Assembly (NCBI GenBank): GCA_031277335.1
Contig: JAITMM010000152.1
Coordinates: 1-47,018, forward strand
Source: Tannerella sp.
GTDB taxonomy: Bacteria; Bacteroidota; Bacteroidia; Bacteroidales; Tannerellaceae
Direction of reading: 5' to 3'
Length of the DNA: 47,018 bases
Every line of letters starts with the position of its first letter. Position 1 is the first letter of the stretch. The translations under genes were made by a program, and so were the position numbers. The notes beneath the pieces were generated by a model. The model was not told the origin of the DNA, did not search any database, and was given only the letters and a program-made list of their open reading frames with translations. Below, in pieces: positions 35,032 through 45,147 of the stretch.

Positions 35032-35081
35032 ATGCACGGCGCAAGGAATAGGCGACGCATAAAATGCACGACGCAAAGAAT
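35032..35081. repeat. short degenerate direct repeat
   Basis: ATGCACGGCGCAAGGAAT (35032-35049) and ATGCACGACGCAAAGAAT (35064-35081) match at 16 of 18 positions, with a related GGCGACGCAT between them. It lies between the response regulator stop and the MscS promoter. No function is evident. Confidence 0.5.
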
Positions 35082-35091
35082 GAAAATGCAG

Positions 35092-35099
35092 TAATTTTG
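35092..35099 (+). promoter_or_regulatory. possible -7 box of the MscS gene
   Basis: TAATTTTG, 30 bases before the ATG. No good -33 TTG is found at 19-21 bp. The gene may also be read through from the response regulator. Confidence 0.4.
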
Positions 35100-35129
35100 A
35101 GAAAATAAAATATCTAAAAATAAATAGTG

Positions 35130-37010
35130 ATGAGACGTAAAATTCTTTTATACAACATGTTATGTTTATTGTTTGTAGTCTATTGTCATGCACAGCAGGA
35201 TACGGCGGTTGCGTCGGCGGATAGCGTTTCAATCGCCCACTCTAACTTGCACCTTGCCGCTGACAGCCAGGCGATTGACAATTCTGAAACAGTCGATTTG
35301 ATGATTCAGGCAAATGCCATCAACCTGCAGGATTCCATCCGGGAAGCTGTTTTTGCGGAATTGATTAAAAATGCCGAAAATGCGCGTCAACAACAAGAGT
35401 TTAAACAACAACTTATTGAGTTACAAATAGAAGACTCGACCAGGAGGATAAAGAAACAGCTTTTGATTGATTCGTTAAAGCAGACGGCTATCGGCGCGCC
35501 TGTCCTGCTCAAACAGGACACGCTTTATTTTATCTATACGAATATCGGATCGATTTCAGCCAAGGAAAGGGCCGAATTACATTCCGAAAAGATATACAAT
35601 ACTGCCAAAGTCTTTTCATTAAAAACCGATTCGCTGTCTATCGTGGAAGGTTTTTCTACCTCCGATATAGTTTATGACAATACGGTGCTGGCCAGCGTCA
35701 CCGAAAACGACGCCTTATGGATGAACACTACGCGCGATTCGCTGGCTATCAGACATATAGATAAGATTGTCAATGCAATTGCCGTCTATCAGCATAGGAC
35801 AGGTATATGGAACACATTGCGGATCATCGGCCTCTGTTTGCTGGTGTTTATCGGTCAATTCGCTGTGTTCAAAGGGATTGCCTACCTGTTTAATCACGTG
35901 ATACGCAGAAAAATAATACGAAACAAGAAGAAACTTTTCAAAGGATGGACTGTCCGAGATTACGAAATAGTCAATGAAAGCCGTCAGCTAAGGCTGTTCG
36001 TAGGCTTGGTGAATATCATCAAGTACCTGGCATACATTATCTTGTTTTATCTGACCATCCCGATGTTGTTCTATATTTTTCCGCCCACGCAGAAAATCGC
36101 CATGGTATTGTTCGGATGGATTCTAAACCTGCTTTCTTCCGTCGGGAGAAGTTTTGTGGATTTCTTTCCAAATATGATCAGGATCATCATCATTCTCATT
36201 GTGTTGCGCTATTTGATGAAATTCCTGCGCTACCTTGCCAACGAAATCGAATCGAAGCGGCTCGTTATTCGCGGCTTCTACCCCGACTGGGCAAAAGCGA
36301 CGTTGAATCTGCTGAGGATCATTATTTACGCCATCACCTTTGTGATGATTTTCCAACTGCTCCCCTGGTCGGGTTCTCCCATATTTCAAGGCGTCTCCGT
36401 TTTTCTCGGCCTGTTGATCTCACTGGGTTCTACAAGCGTGATATCCAACCTGATGGCCGGAATGGTGATCACTTACATGCGTCCCTTTATTCAGGGCGAC
36501 AGGATCCGTATCGGCGAGACGTATGGCGATGTGTTTGAAAAGACACCTTTTGTTGTTAGAATATTAACCCCTAAGAATGAAGTTATTACAGTGCCTAATG
36601 CCACCGTGCTTTCGGCAAATGTGATTAATTACAGTTCAAAAACAAATGATGCCAAAGGCCCCGGCGTCGTGATTTATACAACCATCACGATGGGTTACGA
36701 AACGCCCTGGGCGCAGGTGCATAACCTGCTGATAGAAGCTGCATTGAAAACGCCTTATATCCACCATAAGCCGACGCCGTTTGTGTTGCAAACGGCCTTG
36801 AACAATTCGTCCATATCTTATCAGATAAATGCCTATACAAAAGAAGCAAGGAAAATCCCGCTAATCTATTCCGAGTTATACAAAAATATCCAGGACACGT
36901 TCCGCGATCATAACGTGGAATTAGTAACTCCTGAATATCAGGCACTTCGCGATGGAAACAAAATAACCATACCGCCCAGATATGATGCTCCTAAAGCAAA
37001 ACACAAATGA
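35130..37010 (+). CDS. MscS-family mechanosensitive ion channel
   Basis: 626 residues from the ATG at 35130 (a GTG directly before it is also possible). The signal peptide ends CHAQ (about 22). An unusually long periplasmic region (about 23-230), rich in Gln/Glu and helical, precedes five or so membrane helices. The pore-lining helix and MscS beta-domain start at SLGSTSVISNLMAGMVITYM, then RPFIQGDRIRIGETYGDVFE, then TPKNEVITVPNATVLSANVI, the family core. The C-terminal alpha/beta domain follows. These channels release solutes on osmotic downshock. A hairpin terminator follows the gene. Confidence 0.9.
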   Translation: MRRKILLYNMLCLLFVVYCHAQQDTAVASADSVSIAHSNLHLAADSQAIDNSETVDLMIQANAINLQDSIREAVFAELIKNAENARQQQEFKQQLIELQIEDSTRRIKKQLLIDSLKQTAIGAPVLLKQDTLYFIYTNIGSISAKERAELHSEKIYNTAKVFSLKTDSLSIVEGFSTSDIVYDNTVLASVTENDALWMNTTRDSLAIRHIDKIVNAIAVYQHRTGIWNTLRIIGLCLLVFIGQFAVFKGIAYLFNHVIRRKIIRNKKKLFKGWTVRDYEIVNESRQLRLFVGLVNIIKYLAYIILFYLTIPMLFYIFPPTQKIAMVLFGWILNLLSSVGRSFVDFFPNMIRIIIILIVLRYLMKFLRYLANEIESKRLVIRGFYPDWAKATLNLLRIIIYAITFVMIFQLLPWSGSPIFQGVSVFLGLLISLGSTSVISNLMAGMVITYMRPFIQGDRIRIGETYGDVFEKTPFVVRILTPKNEVITVPNATVLSANVINYSSKTNDAKGPGVVIYTTITMGYETPWAQVHNLLIEAALKTPYIHHKPTPFVLQTALNNSSISYQINAYTKEARKIPLIYSELYKNIQDTFRDHNVELVTPEYQALRDGNKITIPPRYDAPKAKHK

Positions 37011-37028
37011 AGCCCCTGATTATAAATG

Positions 37029-37064
37029 AAAAAAGACCGTAAAACAAAGTTCTACGGTCTTTTT
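37029..37064. terminator. bidirectional intrinsic terminator
   Basis: AAAAAAGACCGTA (37029-37041), a short loop, then TACGGTCTTTTT (37053-37064). The stem GACCGTA/TACGGTC is flanked by A and T runs, so it works in both directions: after the MscS gene on the plus strand and after the SusD gene on the minus strand. Confidence 0.85.
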
Positions 37065-37084
37065 ATAAAAACTAATTATCGGAA

Positions 37085-38641
37085 TTAAAATCCCGGATAG
37101 CCCGGATTTTGCACTAACTTATTATTTGATTGCCATGCTTCAAACGGGACGGGGAACAATTTCCTGTATTCAGGCGTAGGATTCGTTCTCCAAAGAATCG
37201 GTTTACCCCAAGCTCCGAAGCGAATCGCATCTTGACGTGCGTAATTTTCCCAAGCCATTTCGAGCCTGCGTTCGAGATAAACATCGTCGAGCGTGGCCGC
37301 CGTATAGTTATGATCGGAATTGCCAAAACCTCTTTCACGGATGACATTGATAAGGCGGGTTGCTTCTGCATTGTCCTGTCCCAGCCTTATAAGTGCCTCG
37401 GCTTTCATCAGATAGACGTCAGCCAGACGGAAGATATGAAAGTCATTCTCCTGTTCCGCGTTAGCCAGACCTCTTTCAAATTCCCATTTATTACAACGAG
37501 CTCCGTCTTCCTGATTGACTTCACCCCATAGCGTACCGTCTTTTTCCGTTCCCGGAATGGTTTCAAAATCAATGTAGTGAATCAACGGACGGTCATGAGC
37601 CGTAATCAACACCTGGCCGGTGTTAGGATCAATACTTGGCCCCATCAGGAAGCTGCCAACGTAGCGTTGGTCTTCTTCATCGAATAACCTGACATAGTCT
37701 GACATTGCAGAGATACCGTTCCAAGTCCCCAGCGTCATGCCAAGTGCAATCGGATCTAAGTAATGGAGCGTACGGAAGTGCAAGTGATTGCCTCCGTCAG
37801 CCGTCCCGAAAACGAGCGGGAAAATACACTCTTTTGATACTTCGTTGTGTACAAGGAAATTCGTCTTCCAGTTAGGTTCGATAATATATTCCATCCCCAT
37901 CACTGCATCGCATGCATCAACGACGCCTTGCCAGTTGGGCGTTCCTGTCCATTCTCCGGCATTGAGATACATTTTAGCAAGCAGGGTATAAGCAGCGCCA
38001 CGGGTAAACTTACCGTAACTGCTTGTAGTGATGTCTGATCTGACAACATCCTTAATGGCATTGAGTTCGCTGATCACAAACTGATACAACTCTGCTCTCG
38101 AGGTTGTGCCCGGCACCGTGACATCTTTAAAATCGGTAAAGAGCGGTCCGTTGCCGAACATATCAATCATAACATAATACCAGAAAGCTCTTACACCGCG
38201 TATTTCAGCCAGTGTCTGTGTTTTCAGTTCGGCAGTCAACACCTGGTTGTCCTCTATAATGGCATATACCTGATTACAGCGCGATATTCCTTGCGTAATC
38301 GCATTCCAAGAATTATTGATGGCTCCTGTCCTTGACGTCCATGTGTGCATACCCAATTCCATGTGGACACCGCCATCCCACCAGTCGCCGCCTCTGCGAG
38401 TCGGCGTAATGGCCATATCTCCTGTCTGTTCGACTACGCAAAACAAATCACCCGGCCAATAATTTTTCAGGGTTTTATATACAGGAGCGATAATCGCATT
38501 TACTTGATCCTGGGTTAAACCGAACTGGTCGGAAGGAATCTGGTCGTATACTATTTCATCAAGGTCGGTACACGAAGACATTCCACCCCACAAAGCGAAT
38601 GTTGCGATAAACGATATTGCTATTTTATTTATTTTTTTCAT
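37085..38641 (-). CDS. SusD/RagB-family nutrient-binding outer-membrane lipoprotein
   Basis: 518 residues. The lipoprotein signal ends GGMSSC (Cys24). SusD-type helical bundle: AIIAPVYKTLKNYWPG, EIRGVRAFWYYVMIDMFG (about 145-162), GKFTRGAAYTLLAKMYLNAG (TPR pair), FHIFRLADVYLMKAEALIRL and the C-terminal LVQNPGYPGF. SusD proteins form the lid over the SusC transporter. Its closest relative in the window is the SusD at 45148, which aligns along the whole length. It is co-transcribed with the SusC gene 20 bases upstream. The ligand cannot be read from the sequence. Confidence 0.93.
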   Translation of the reverse strand: MKKINKIAISFIATFALWGGMSSCTDLDEIVYDQIPSDQFGLTQDQVNAIIAPVYKTLKNYWPGDLFCVVEQTGDMAITPTRRGGDWWDGGVHMELGMHTWTSRTGAINNSWNAITQGISRCNQVYAIIEDNQVLTAELKTQTLAEIRGVRAFWYYVMIDMFGNGPLFTDFKDVTVPGTTSRAELYQFVISELNAIKDVVRSDITTSSYGKFTRGAAYTLLAKMYLNAGEWTGTPNWQGVVDACDAVMGMEYIIEPNWKTNFLVHNEVSKECIFPLVFGTADGGNHLHFRTLHYLDPIALGMTLGTWNGISAMSDYVRLFDEEDQRYVGSFLMGPSIDPNTGQVLITAHDRPLIHYIDFETIPGTEKDGTLWGEVNQEDGARCNKWEFERGLANAEQENDFHIFRLADVYLMKAEALIRLGQDNAEATRLINVIRERGFGNSDHNYTAATLDDVYLERRLEMAWENYARQDAIRFGAWGKPILWRTNPTPEYRKLFPVPFEAWQSNNKLVQNPGYPGF

Positions 38642-38661
38642 CTGATTTATATTTTAGAATG

Positions 38662-41637
38662 TTAGAAAACAATATTTACTCCTATTGAATAGGTATGGGC
38701 TTTCGGATAGAAATCACGTGAGACCACACCCGGGTCTAAACCTGTCATCCTCGGTTCCGGATCCGGACCTTTAAATTTGGAGAGTACAAACATATTCTGA
38801 CCGGTTACGTATATACGGGCACTGCTCATCCAGTCGATATTTCTTACGTTGAAAGTATAACCTAAAGAAAGGTTGTCCAAACGTATATTGGAACCGTCTT
38901 CCACATACAGTGAACTGTATTTAGGCACTTCTTTCAATTCATAAATCAACGGATCGTTCAACGCATTGGAGCCGATCAGGTATCCCGGTTGCGCATAAGC
39001 CAAGCGGGGATGATTCAATACTTTATTGCCTAACGATCCGCGGAAGAAGACAGACAAATCCCATTGTTTGTAATTGAGTGTGTTAGTCCATCCGAAAGAC
39101 AAGTCGGGATAAGCCTTACCGATATAGGTGCGGTCATCTTCAGAAATCTGACCGTCGCCATTGACATCTTCCATTATATAATGTCCGTCTGCATCAAAGC
39201 CAAGGAATTTCCATCCGTAGAACTGTCCAACGGGGTATCCTTCTTCGATCACATGGCTTGTATTTCCTGAACCTCCGCGAACCCATGCGTCGCCCACAAA
39301 CACACGACTTGTTGAATACTGTTCATTCGACAATCTTGTGATTTTGTTTGAGTTATGGTCGAGAGTCAGAGCCGTATTCCATCTTAAATCTTTTGAACGC
39401 AAGACGTCCCAGTTAATCGAAAACTCAATCCCTGTATTGGACATATCTCCTACATTCGCCAACATACTTGTATTCATAAACGGAGGGCTTGGTACCGGAT
39501 AGTTATACAGCATATCGCTTGTTTTTTTGTTATACCACTCGATTGTTCCGTTCACACGACCGTTGAAAAGTGCATAATCAAGACCGATATTAAACATGGC
39601 TGTCTGTTCCCATTTCAGGTCGGGATTTGGATTCTGACCGATATTATAAGCGGATTTCCATTGACCGTTATCATAGTAGGTACCTGATGATTGATATAAC
39701 TCCAACGATCTGTATTCCGGCACTTGAGACTGATTTCCTGTCACACCGTAACCGACACGCAACTTCAAATCATCAATCCAGCTGATATCTTTCATAAAGT
39801 TTTCCTGTGAAAGTCCCCATGCAGCGGCAACTGACGGGAAAAGCCCCCATTTATGGTTTTCGCCAAACTTGGTGGAACCGTCGCGTCTGATGGTACCCGT
39901 AATAATATAACGTTCGTCATAGCTGTAATGTACGCGACCGAAGAATGAAATCAGACGGCTCATATTGCGCCAGGATCTCACGTCGCCGGTTCTTAACCCT
40001 TGTCCGCCTTCCAATTTGTCGGCATTCAGCAAGTCGGTCACAAAGTTCCGATTCTGCGCACTCATCCTTGACCAGTTATGTTCTTCCCATGAATAGCCAA
40101 GAAGTACATTCACTTTGCTCTTGTCAAACATCTTATTGTAGTCAAGTGTCCATTCCATCTGATCAATAGTTTCTTTCGAAGAGCGACGCGTCGCAAAACC
40201 GCCATCGTTACGTCCCTGCTCAGTTTCCGAGTTATTGTAAAAATTCAGATCCTGCATTGTAATATTCTTCGTGAGCATTGCCTTGATATCCAATCCTTCG
40301 ATAATGGTAAACGTCAAATCACCGGTGCCCTGAAAGTTGGAACGGGTAAAACGGTTAGTGTTATATTCCTGATTTCTGACAGGATTTCCCTGGTCATATT
40401 CCAGTGTATCAAACCATGAACCGTCAGACAATTTTACGGGATAAACAGGTAACATATTGTAAGCCAACACAAAATTCCTCCTCGCCCAATCTGCATTATC
40501 ATAATTCAAATCATTTTCGGCATGATTGATTGTACTGTAAGTCGACCTGCCGGTCAAGCCGATACGCAAGCGATCGTTGATGGCGCGTTGCTGGAATTGA
40601 AAATTGAAATTATACGTTTCATCGTCGTTGACGCGTACAATTCCTTGTGTATTTCGGTATGTCACCGAAGCGCGATAATTACTTTTTGAGGTGCCTCCTG
40701 ACAATGACACGTTATGGTTTTGCGAAAATCCTGTACGCGTAATTTCGTCAAACCAGTCTGTATCGGCGCCATATTTGTCATAAGTTGAGGCATCCTGACC
40801 TGATGTCCGCGCATATTCTCTCCATTCATCGGCAGTAAATAAATCGGGTTTATTGGCTATAAGCGAAGCTGCCACGTAACCTGAATACGAAACTACAGCC
40901 CTTGAAGCCTGACCTCTCTTGGTGGTGATCAGGATCACGCCGCCGGCAGAACGCGATCCGTAGATGGCAGCAGCCGAAGCATCTTTCAATACGGAAACCG
41001 ACTCTATATCCTGAGGAGCAACTGTATTTAAACTCCCGCCGGGCACTCCGTCAATAACGATAAACGGCCCCTTGTCATCCTGTAAGGTCGAAACACCTCT
41101 GAGACGGATAGAAGTTTCGGCATTAACATCACCGCTGCCTGTCGAAATATACAATCCGGATACACGACCTTGTAACAATGATGCCGCATCACGCTGAACA
41201 CCTTGATTGAAACTCTCTTCCGTCACATTTGCCACAGAACCTGTCAACTCACGTCGTGTCTGCGTGCCGTAGCCGATGGCGACAACTTCCTGCAGGTTTA
41301 CAACAGATGGAGCAAGCGTTACATCAATCGTTGAACGGCCTGCAACAGCCTCATCTTGTGTGTTATAACCGATATAGGAAAACTGAAGAACGGCATTTTG
41401 AGCATTGCTCACCGTAATACTGTAATTCCCGTCCACATCGGTAGCTACTCCGTTAATGGTGCCTTTCTCAACGATATTCACACCAATAGCCCCGTCGCCA
41501 AATTCATCCAGCACTTTTCCTTTTATGGTCGCCTGCTGGGCGAAAACGGCCATCAAACTAAGGCTCAGCATCATGGACAGCAGTCCTATCCGACGAAGCG
41601 AGCCTAACAAGCAAATCTTGTTTTGTTCTTGATTCAT
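38662..41637 (-). CDS. SusC/RagA-family TonB-linked outer-membrane transporter
   Basis: 991 residues with a signal peptide ending MAVFAQ (about 34). The CarboxypepD-regulatory-like domain is about 36-112 (ATIKGKVLDEFGDGAIGVNI). The plug is about 118-225 (VVAIGYGTQTRRELTGSV, SVLKDASAAAIYGSRSAGGV, ILITTKRG). The barrel ends SIGVNIVF. A DVNGDGQISEDDRTYIG loop near residue 845 looks like a calcium-binding loop, common in SusC proteins. With the SusD gene downstream it forms an uptake pair. It is a clear paralogue of the SusC at 42147 and is transcribed away from it. No polysaccharide-degrading enzyme is adjacent, so the pair may import peptides or simple glycans. Confidence 0.95.
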   Translation of the reverse strand: MNQEQNKICLLGSLRRIGLLSMMLSLSLMAVFAQQATIKGKVLDEFGDGAIGVNIVEKGTINGVATDVDGNYSITVSNAQNAVLQFSYIGYNTQDEAVAGRSTIDVTLAPSVVNLQEVVAIGYGTQTRRELTGSVANVTEESFNQGVQRDAASLLQGRVSGLYISTGSGDVNAETSIRLRGVSTLQDDKGPFIVIDGVPGGSLNTVAPQDIESVSVLKDASAAAIYGSRSAGGVILITTKRGQASRAVVSYSGYVAASLIANKPDLFTADEWREYARTSGQDASTYDKYGADTDWFDEITRTGFSQNHNVSLSGGTSKSNYRASVTYRNTQGIVRVNDDETYNFNFQFQQRAINDRLRIGLTGRSTYSTINHAENDLNYDNADWARRNFVLAYNMLPVYPVKLSDGSWFDTLEYDQGNPVRNQEYNTNRFTRSNFQGTGDLTFTIIEGLDIKAMLTKNITMQDLNFYNNSETEQGRNDGGFATRRSSKETIDQMEWTLDYNKMFDKSKVNVLLGYSWEEHNWSRMSAQNRNFVTDLLNADKLEGGQGLRTGDVRSWRNMSRLISFFGRVHYSYDERYIITGTIRRDGSTKFGENHKWGLFPSVAAAWGLSQENFMKDISWIDDLKLRVGYGVTGNQSQVPEYRSLELYQSSGTYYDNGQWKSAYNIGQNPNPDLKWEQTAMFNIGLDYALFNGRVNGTIEWYNKKTSDMLYNYPVPSPPFMNTSMLANVGDMSNTGIEFSINWDVLRSKDLRWNTALTLDHNSNKITRLSNEQYSTSRVFVGDAWVRGGSGNTSHVIEEGYPVGQFYGWKFLGFDADGHYIMEDVNGDGQISEDDRTYIGKAYPDLSFGWTNTLNYKQWDLSVFFRGSLGNKVLNHPRLAYAQPGYLIGSNALNDPLIYELKEVPKYSSLYVEDGSNIRLDNLSLGYTFNVRNIDWMSSARIYVTGQNMFVLSKFKGPDPEPRMTGLDPGVVSRDFYPKAHTYSIGVNIVF

Positions 41638-41796
41638 AAAATTTTAATTTAAATAAATATTAATAAAAAATTTAATTGTTAAAATAAATGCGAAATAAAT
41701 TGTCATCTACTCAAAACTAATCTCTTTCTCTTATCTCTATATTCTTCTTTTCTAATTATTTAGTGTTTTACAATATCTAACTTATTGTCGGGCATT

Positions 41797-41961
41797 TTAA
41801 ACCACCGTTTAATTATGGCACAAAAATACGGTTTTTTTTTGAAATCGCAACAATTGTTTATTTTTCTTCTTTTCTTAGTCTCAAGTATTTTGTTTGGACA
41901 TTCGAAGAAAAGACCTGAAAAGAAGTTTCACTAAAACTGTCGAAAAAAAACGGTGGTTTAA
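41797..41961. promoter_or_regulatory. mirrored 14-bp motifs between the divergent SusC genes
   Basis: TTAAACCACCGTTT at 41797-41810 and its exact reverse complement AAACGGTGGTTTAA at 41948-41961 face each other. ATTGTCG lies 6 bases outside the first copy (41784-41790) and, inverted as CGACAAT, 3 bases outside the second (41965-41971). The second is also flanked by TGTCGAAA/TTTCGACA (41938-41969), an 8-bp inverted repeat. Each copy reads AAACGGTGGTTTAA toward its own SusC gene. The first lies just after the expected start of the left transcript. The arrangement suggests one regulator for both operons. Confidence 0.55.
41821..41850 (-). promoter_or_regulatory. candidate promoter of the left SusC/SusD operon
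   Basis: On the minus strand TTG (41850-41848), 19 bp, TATTTTTG (41828-41821). Transcription would start near 41814, giving a 5' leader of about 175 bases before the SusC ATG at 41637, with the AAACGGTGGTTTAA motif in its first bases. A second -7-like TAGTTTTG at 41719-41712 has no -33 partner. Confidence 0.5.
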
Positions 41962-42035
41962 TTTCGACAATCGAGACTCTTTTGAAGTTTTTTAAGGATT
42001 CATGCTAATATATTGTGATTTTTGTAAAAAAATAT

Positions 42036-42066
42036 TTTGAAACATTAAAAACCGTTCCTATATTTG
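42036..42066 (+). promoter_or_regulatory. promoter of the right SusC/SusD operon
   Basis: TTTG (42036-42039), 19 bp, TATATTTG (42059-42066), a full consensus match, followed by CAGCGG. Transcription should start near 42073. The leader can fold GTTTATT (42072-42078) on AATAAAC (42085-42091) as a small hairpin. The rest of the 41638-42146 gap is AT-rich with no gene seen. Confidence 0.75.
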
Positions 42067-42146
42067 CAGCGGTTTATTGACAAAAATAAACTGCCGTTTT
42101 CATTAAGCTATTACTTTTTTTTATTAATATTTAATTGTTTGATTCT

Positions 42147-45125
42147 ATGAAACATGTGAAAAGAAAATTTTACCTGTTAGACTCGTTTGGAAAGATGTTG
42201 ATTCTATCTTTGTTGATGAGTATGAATATGTCTGCCGTTTTTGCCCAGTTTACTGTGAAGGGAACTGTGAAGGACGAGACCGGCGAGACGATGATTGGTG
42301 TGAATGTAGTTGAAAAAGGGACGTCAAACGGTGTAGTCACCGATATTGACGGCGCTTATTCAATTACTGTTTCTAACGGCCAAAGAGCTGTTATTCAGTT
42401 CTCCTTTATCGGATACAACACATTGGAAGAGACTGTTGCAGGGCGCACAACGGTGAGTGTGGCATTGGAGCCGTCGGTGGTGAACTTGGGCGAGGTGGTT
42501 GCGATCGGATACGGCACGCAGACGCGTCGCGAGATAACCGGCTCTGTAGCCAGTGTCTCCGAAGAGAGTTTCAATCAGGGACTTGTGCGCGATGCTGCCG
42601 ACTTGTTGCAAGGCAAGGTAGCCGGCTTGGTCATCACCTCCGGTTCGGGCGATGTGACACGCGGCGCACAGATCCGTTTACGCGGCACCTCGACGCTTCA
42701 AAACGACCAAGGGCCGTTTATCGTGTTGGACGGCATTCCCGGAAGTAGTCTCGACGACGTGCCACCGCAGGACATCGAGTCCATCTCCGTATTGAAAGAT
42801 GCCTCAGCAGCAGCTATTTATGGTTCACGTGCAGCCGGAGGTGTTATCCTGATTACCACAAAGCGCGGAACAGCTATGCGGACACAAGTCAACTACAACG
42901 GCTATCTATCGTTTGATCAGGTTCGTAACAAACCCGACATGATGGATGCCGACCAATGGCGCGCTTACGCCGTGTCTGCCGGAAAGGAAGCAGATATACC
43001 CATCTATGACAAATGGGGTGCCGATACTGACTGGTTTGACGTACTGATGCGCACCGGCGTTTCACATAACCATGCCTTGTCTCTTTCAGGCGGAGGACCG
43101 AAAAGCAACTACCGGGCTTCCGTCACATATCTCGACCGAAAGGGTATTTCGCGTGATAATGACATGCGCCGTTTGTCATTCCGATTCCAATTCCAACAGC
43201 GCGCTTTAAATGACAAGTTGCGTTTCAGCCTTACGGGGTCTTCTACTTTAGGAGATATGAATCAGCCTGATATCGACAACTTTGTTCTGGCCTATAATAT
43301 GCTTCCCGTCTATCCCGTATATTATGCCGACGGGTCATATTTCACCGAAAAAAATACGGAATATGATCAGGGCAACCCTGTACAAAACCAGGACTTAAAT
43401 GAGCGCAGGACGCAAGACGTTAATTTCTACGGAGTTGGAGATATACAATGGACAATCATCCAGGGATTAAATCTGAAAGGCAATTTTTATAAGAGCCGTT
43501 CCGCAAGAGAATATAATGAATTTAATCATTCCGAGACAAGACCCGGCATGGGTACAAATGGAAATGCCCGCAAAGATGCCACTTTTCAGAATCGTGACGT
43601 GATGGAATGGACGCTTGAATATGAGAATATGTTTGGAAATCACAAGATTCAGGCATTGTTAGGATATTCTTGGGAAAAATCTCAACGTTCATATTTAAGA
43701 GGTCAAAACCGTAATTTCTTGGTCAACGACCTGAAATACAACAGACTTGAATCAGGTACGGGCTTGACTAACGGCGACGTCACATCAAGCGCAAGCAGTC
43801 AAAAGTTGATCTCTCTCTTTGCCCGCGCCCAATATAGCTATCTGGAACGATATATGCTGACGGCAACGATCCGTCGCGACGGTTCGTCCAAATTCGGAGC
43901 CAACCATAAGTGGGGAACTTTCCCGTCGGCTTCAGCGGCATGGGGTATTTCGCAGGAATCTTTTATGAAAGGAGTAAATTGGTTGAATGACTTGAAATTC
44001 CGTGTAGGCTACGGCGTGACGGGTAATCAGGACGGGTTGGCTCCGTACAGGAGTTTGGAATTATATGGCACCCAAGGCATCTATTACGATGCAGGCTCCT
44101 GGGCTACGGCTTACCAAATAAATCGTAATGCCAATCCGAATCTGAAATGGGAATCAACAGCCCAGTTCAATATCGGCCTCGACTTCTCTATATTAAATAA
44201 TCGCCTCAGCGGAACAATAGAATACTACGAGAAGAAAACATCCGATATGTTATTCAACTATACAGTTCCTACACCTCCCTTTGTATACCCCAACATGCAG
44301 GCCAATGTGGGAGATATGAGCAATCGCGGTCTTGAATTAATGATCAACGCATCTATTCTTCGTTCAAGGAATCATAGTTGGACGCTCACTTTCAATGCAG
44401 CAACCAACCGCAACAGGATCACCAGCTTGTCGAACGATATTTATACAACGACACGCGTCTACCTGGGCGACCCTTGGATTCGCGGAGGTTCAAATATCAC
44501 TTCGCACGTTGTGGAGGAAGGACGTCCGGTAGGACAGTTTTTCATGCTGAAGAGTTTGGGACTTGATGCTAATGGCAAGTATATCATGCAGGATACTAAC
44601 GAGGACGGACAAATAACTGAAGACGACCGCACGTATGTCGGTGATGCCCAGGCGGATGTGACATTCGGCTTGAATAACGCATTCACCTACAGACAATGGG
44701 ACTTCAGCATTTTCTTCAGGGGATCACTCGGGCAAATGGCACTGAACAACCCCCGCGCAGCTTATGCCAACAGCACGTTCCTGATTGGAGCAAATGCCAT
44801 GAACGATCCGTTGGTGTACGAGTTGACGGAATCGCCGCGCATCAGTTCTTTCTATCTCGAAGATGCATCATTTGTGAAGCTTGATAATATGTCGTTAGGG
44901 TATACGGTGAAAGTGAACAAAACAACCGGTATCGACAAACTGCGCATCTATCTGGCGGCTCAAAATCTCTTAGTGATAACCAAATACTCGGGACTTGACC
45001 CTGAGATGGAACTCTATCGCGGATCAGCCAGCGATTCGAATGCCGGTTTATATCCTGGTATCGAACCGCGTCAATATATGCCAAGGGCAAAAACATTTAC
45101 GGTTGGCGTAAGTGTAACATTTTAA
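42147..45125 (+). CDS. SusC/RagA-family TonB-linked outer-membrane transporter, second copy
   Basis: 992 residues from the ATG at 42147; a TTG at 42135 is in frame but less likely. Signal peptide ends SAVFAQ (about 34). Domains as in the other SusC: carboxypeptidase-like (TVKGTVKDETGETMIGVNVV), plug (VVAIGYGTQTRREITGSV, SVLKDASAAAIYGSRAAGGV), barrel ending TVGVSVTF. It also has the DTNEDGQITEDDRTYVG calcium-loop-like motif. Large parts align residue by residue with the SusC at 38662, so the two arose by duplication. Changes cluster in the barrel loops, which argues for a different ligand. SusD follows after 22 bases. Confidence 0.95.
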   Translation: MKHVKRKFYLLDSFGKMLILSLLMSMNMSAVFAQFTVKGTVKDETGETMIGVNVVEKGTSNGVVTDIDGAYSITVSNGQRAVIQFSFIGYNTLEETVAGRTTVSVALEPSVVNLGEVVAIGYGTQTRREITGSVASVSEESFNQGLVRDAADLLQGKVAGLVITSGSGDVTRGAQIRLRGTSTLQNDQGPFIVLDGIPGSSLDDVPPQDIESISVLKDASAAAIYGSRAAGGVILITTKRGTAMRTQVNYNGYLSFDQVRNKPDMMDADQWRAYAVSAGKEADIPIYDKWGADTDWFDVLMRTGVSHNHALSLSGGGPKSNYRASVTYLDRKGISRDNDMRRLSFRFQFQQRALNDKLRFSLTGSSTLGDMNQPDIDNFVLAYNMLPVYPVYYADGSYFTEKNTEYDQGNPVQNQDLNERRTQDVNFYGVGDIQWTIIQGLNLKGNFYKSRSAREYNEFNHSETRPGMGTNGNARKDATFQNRDVMEWTLEYENMFGNHKIQALLGYSWEKSQRSYLRGQNRNFLVNDLKYNRLESGTGLTNGDVTSSASSQKLISLFARAQYSYLERYMLTATIRRDGSSKFGANHKWGTFPSASAAWGISQESFMKGVNWLNDLKFRVGYGVTGNQDGLAPYRSLELYGTQGIYYDAGSWATAYQINRNANPNLKWESTAQFNIGLDFSILNNRLSGTIEYYEKKTSDMLFNYTVPTPPFVYPNMQANVGDMSNRGLELMINASILRSRNHSWTLTFNAATNRNRITSLSNDIYTTTRVYLGDPWIRGGSNITSHVVEEGRPVGQFFMLKSLGLDANGKYIMQDTNEDGQITEDDRTYVGDAQADVTFGLNNAFTYRQWDFSIFFRGSLGQMALNNPRAAYANSTFLIGANAMNDPLVYELTESPRISSFYLEDASFVKLDNMSLGYTVKVNKTTGIDKLRIYLAAQNLLVITKYSGLDPEMELYRGSASDSNAGLYPGIEPRQYMPRAKTFTVGVSVTF

Positions 45126-45147
45126 ATAACATTAAAATATAGTCAAT

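Noticed and set aside
41638-41820. Small ORF of 11 codons (MPDNKLDIVKH) in the left SusC leader
   Set aside because: Too short, with no ribosome site and no sign of conservation that can be judged here.
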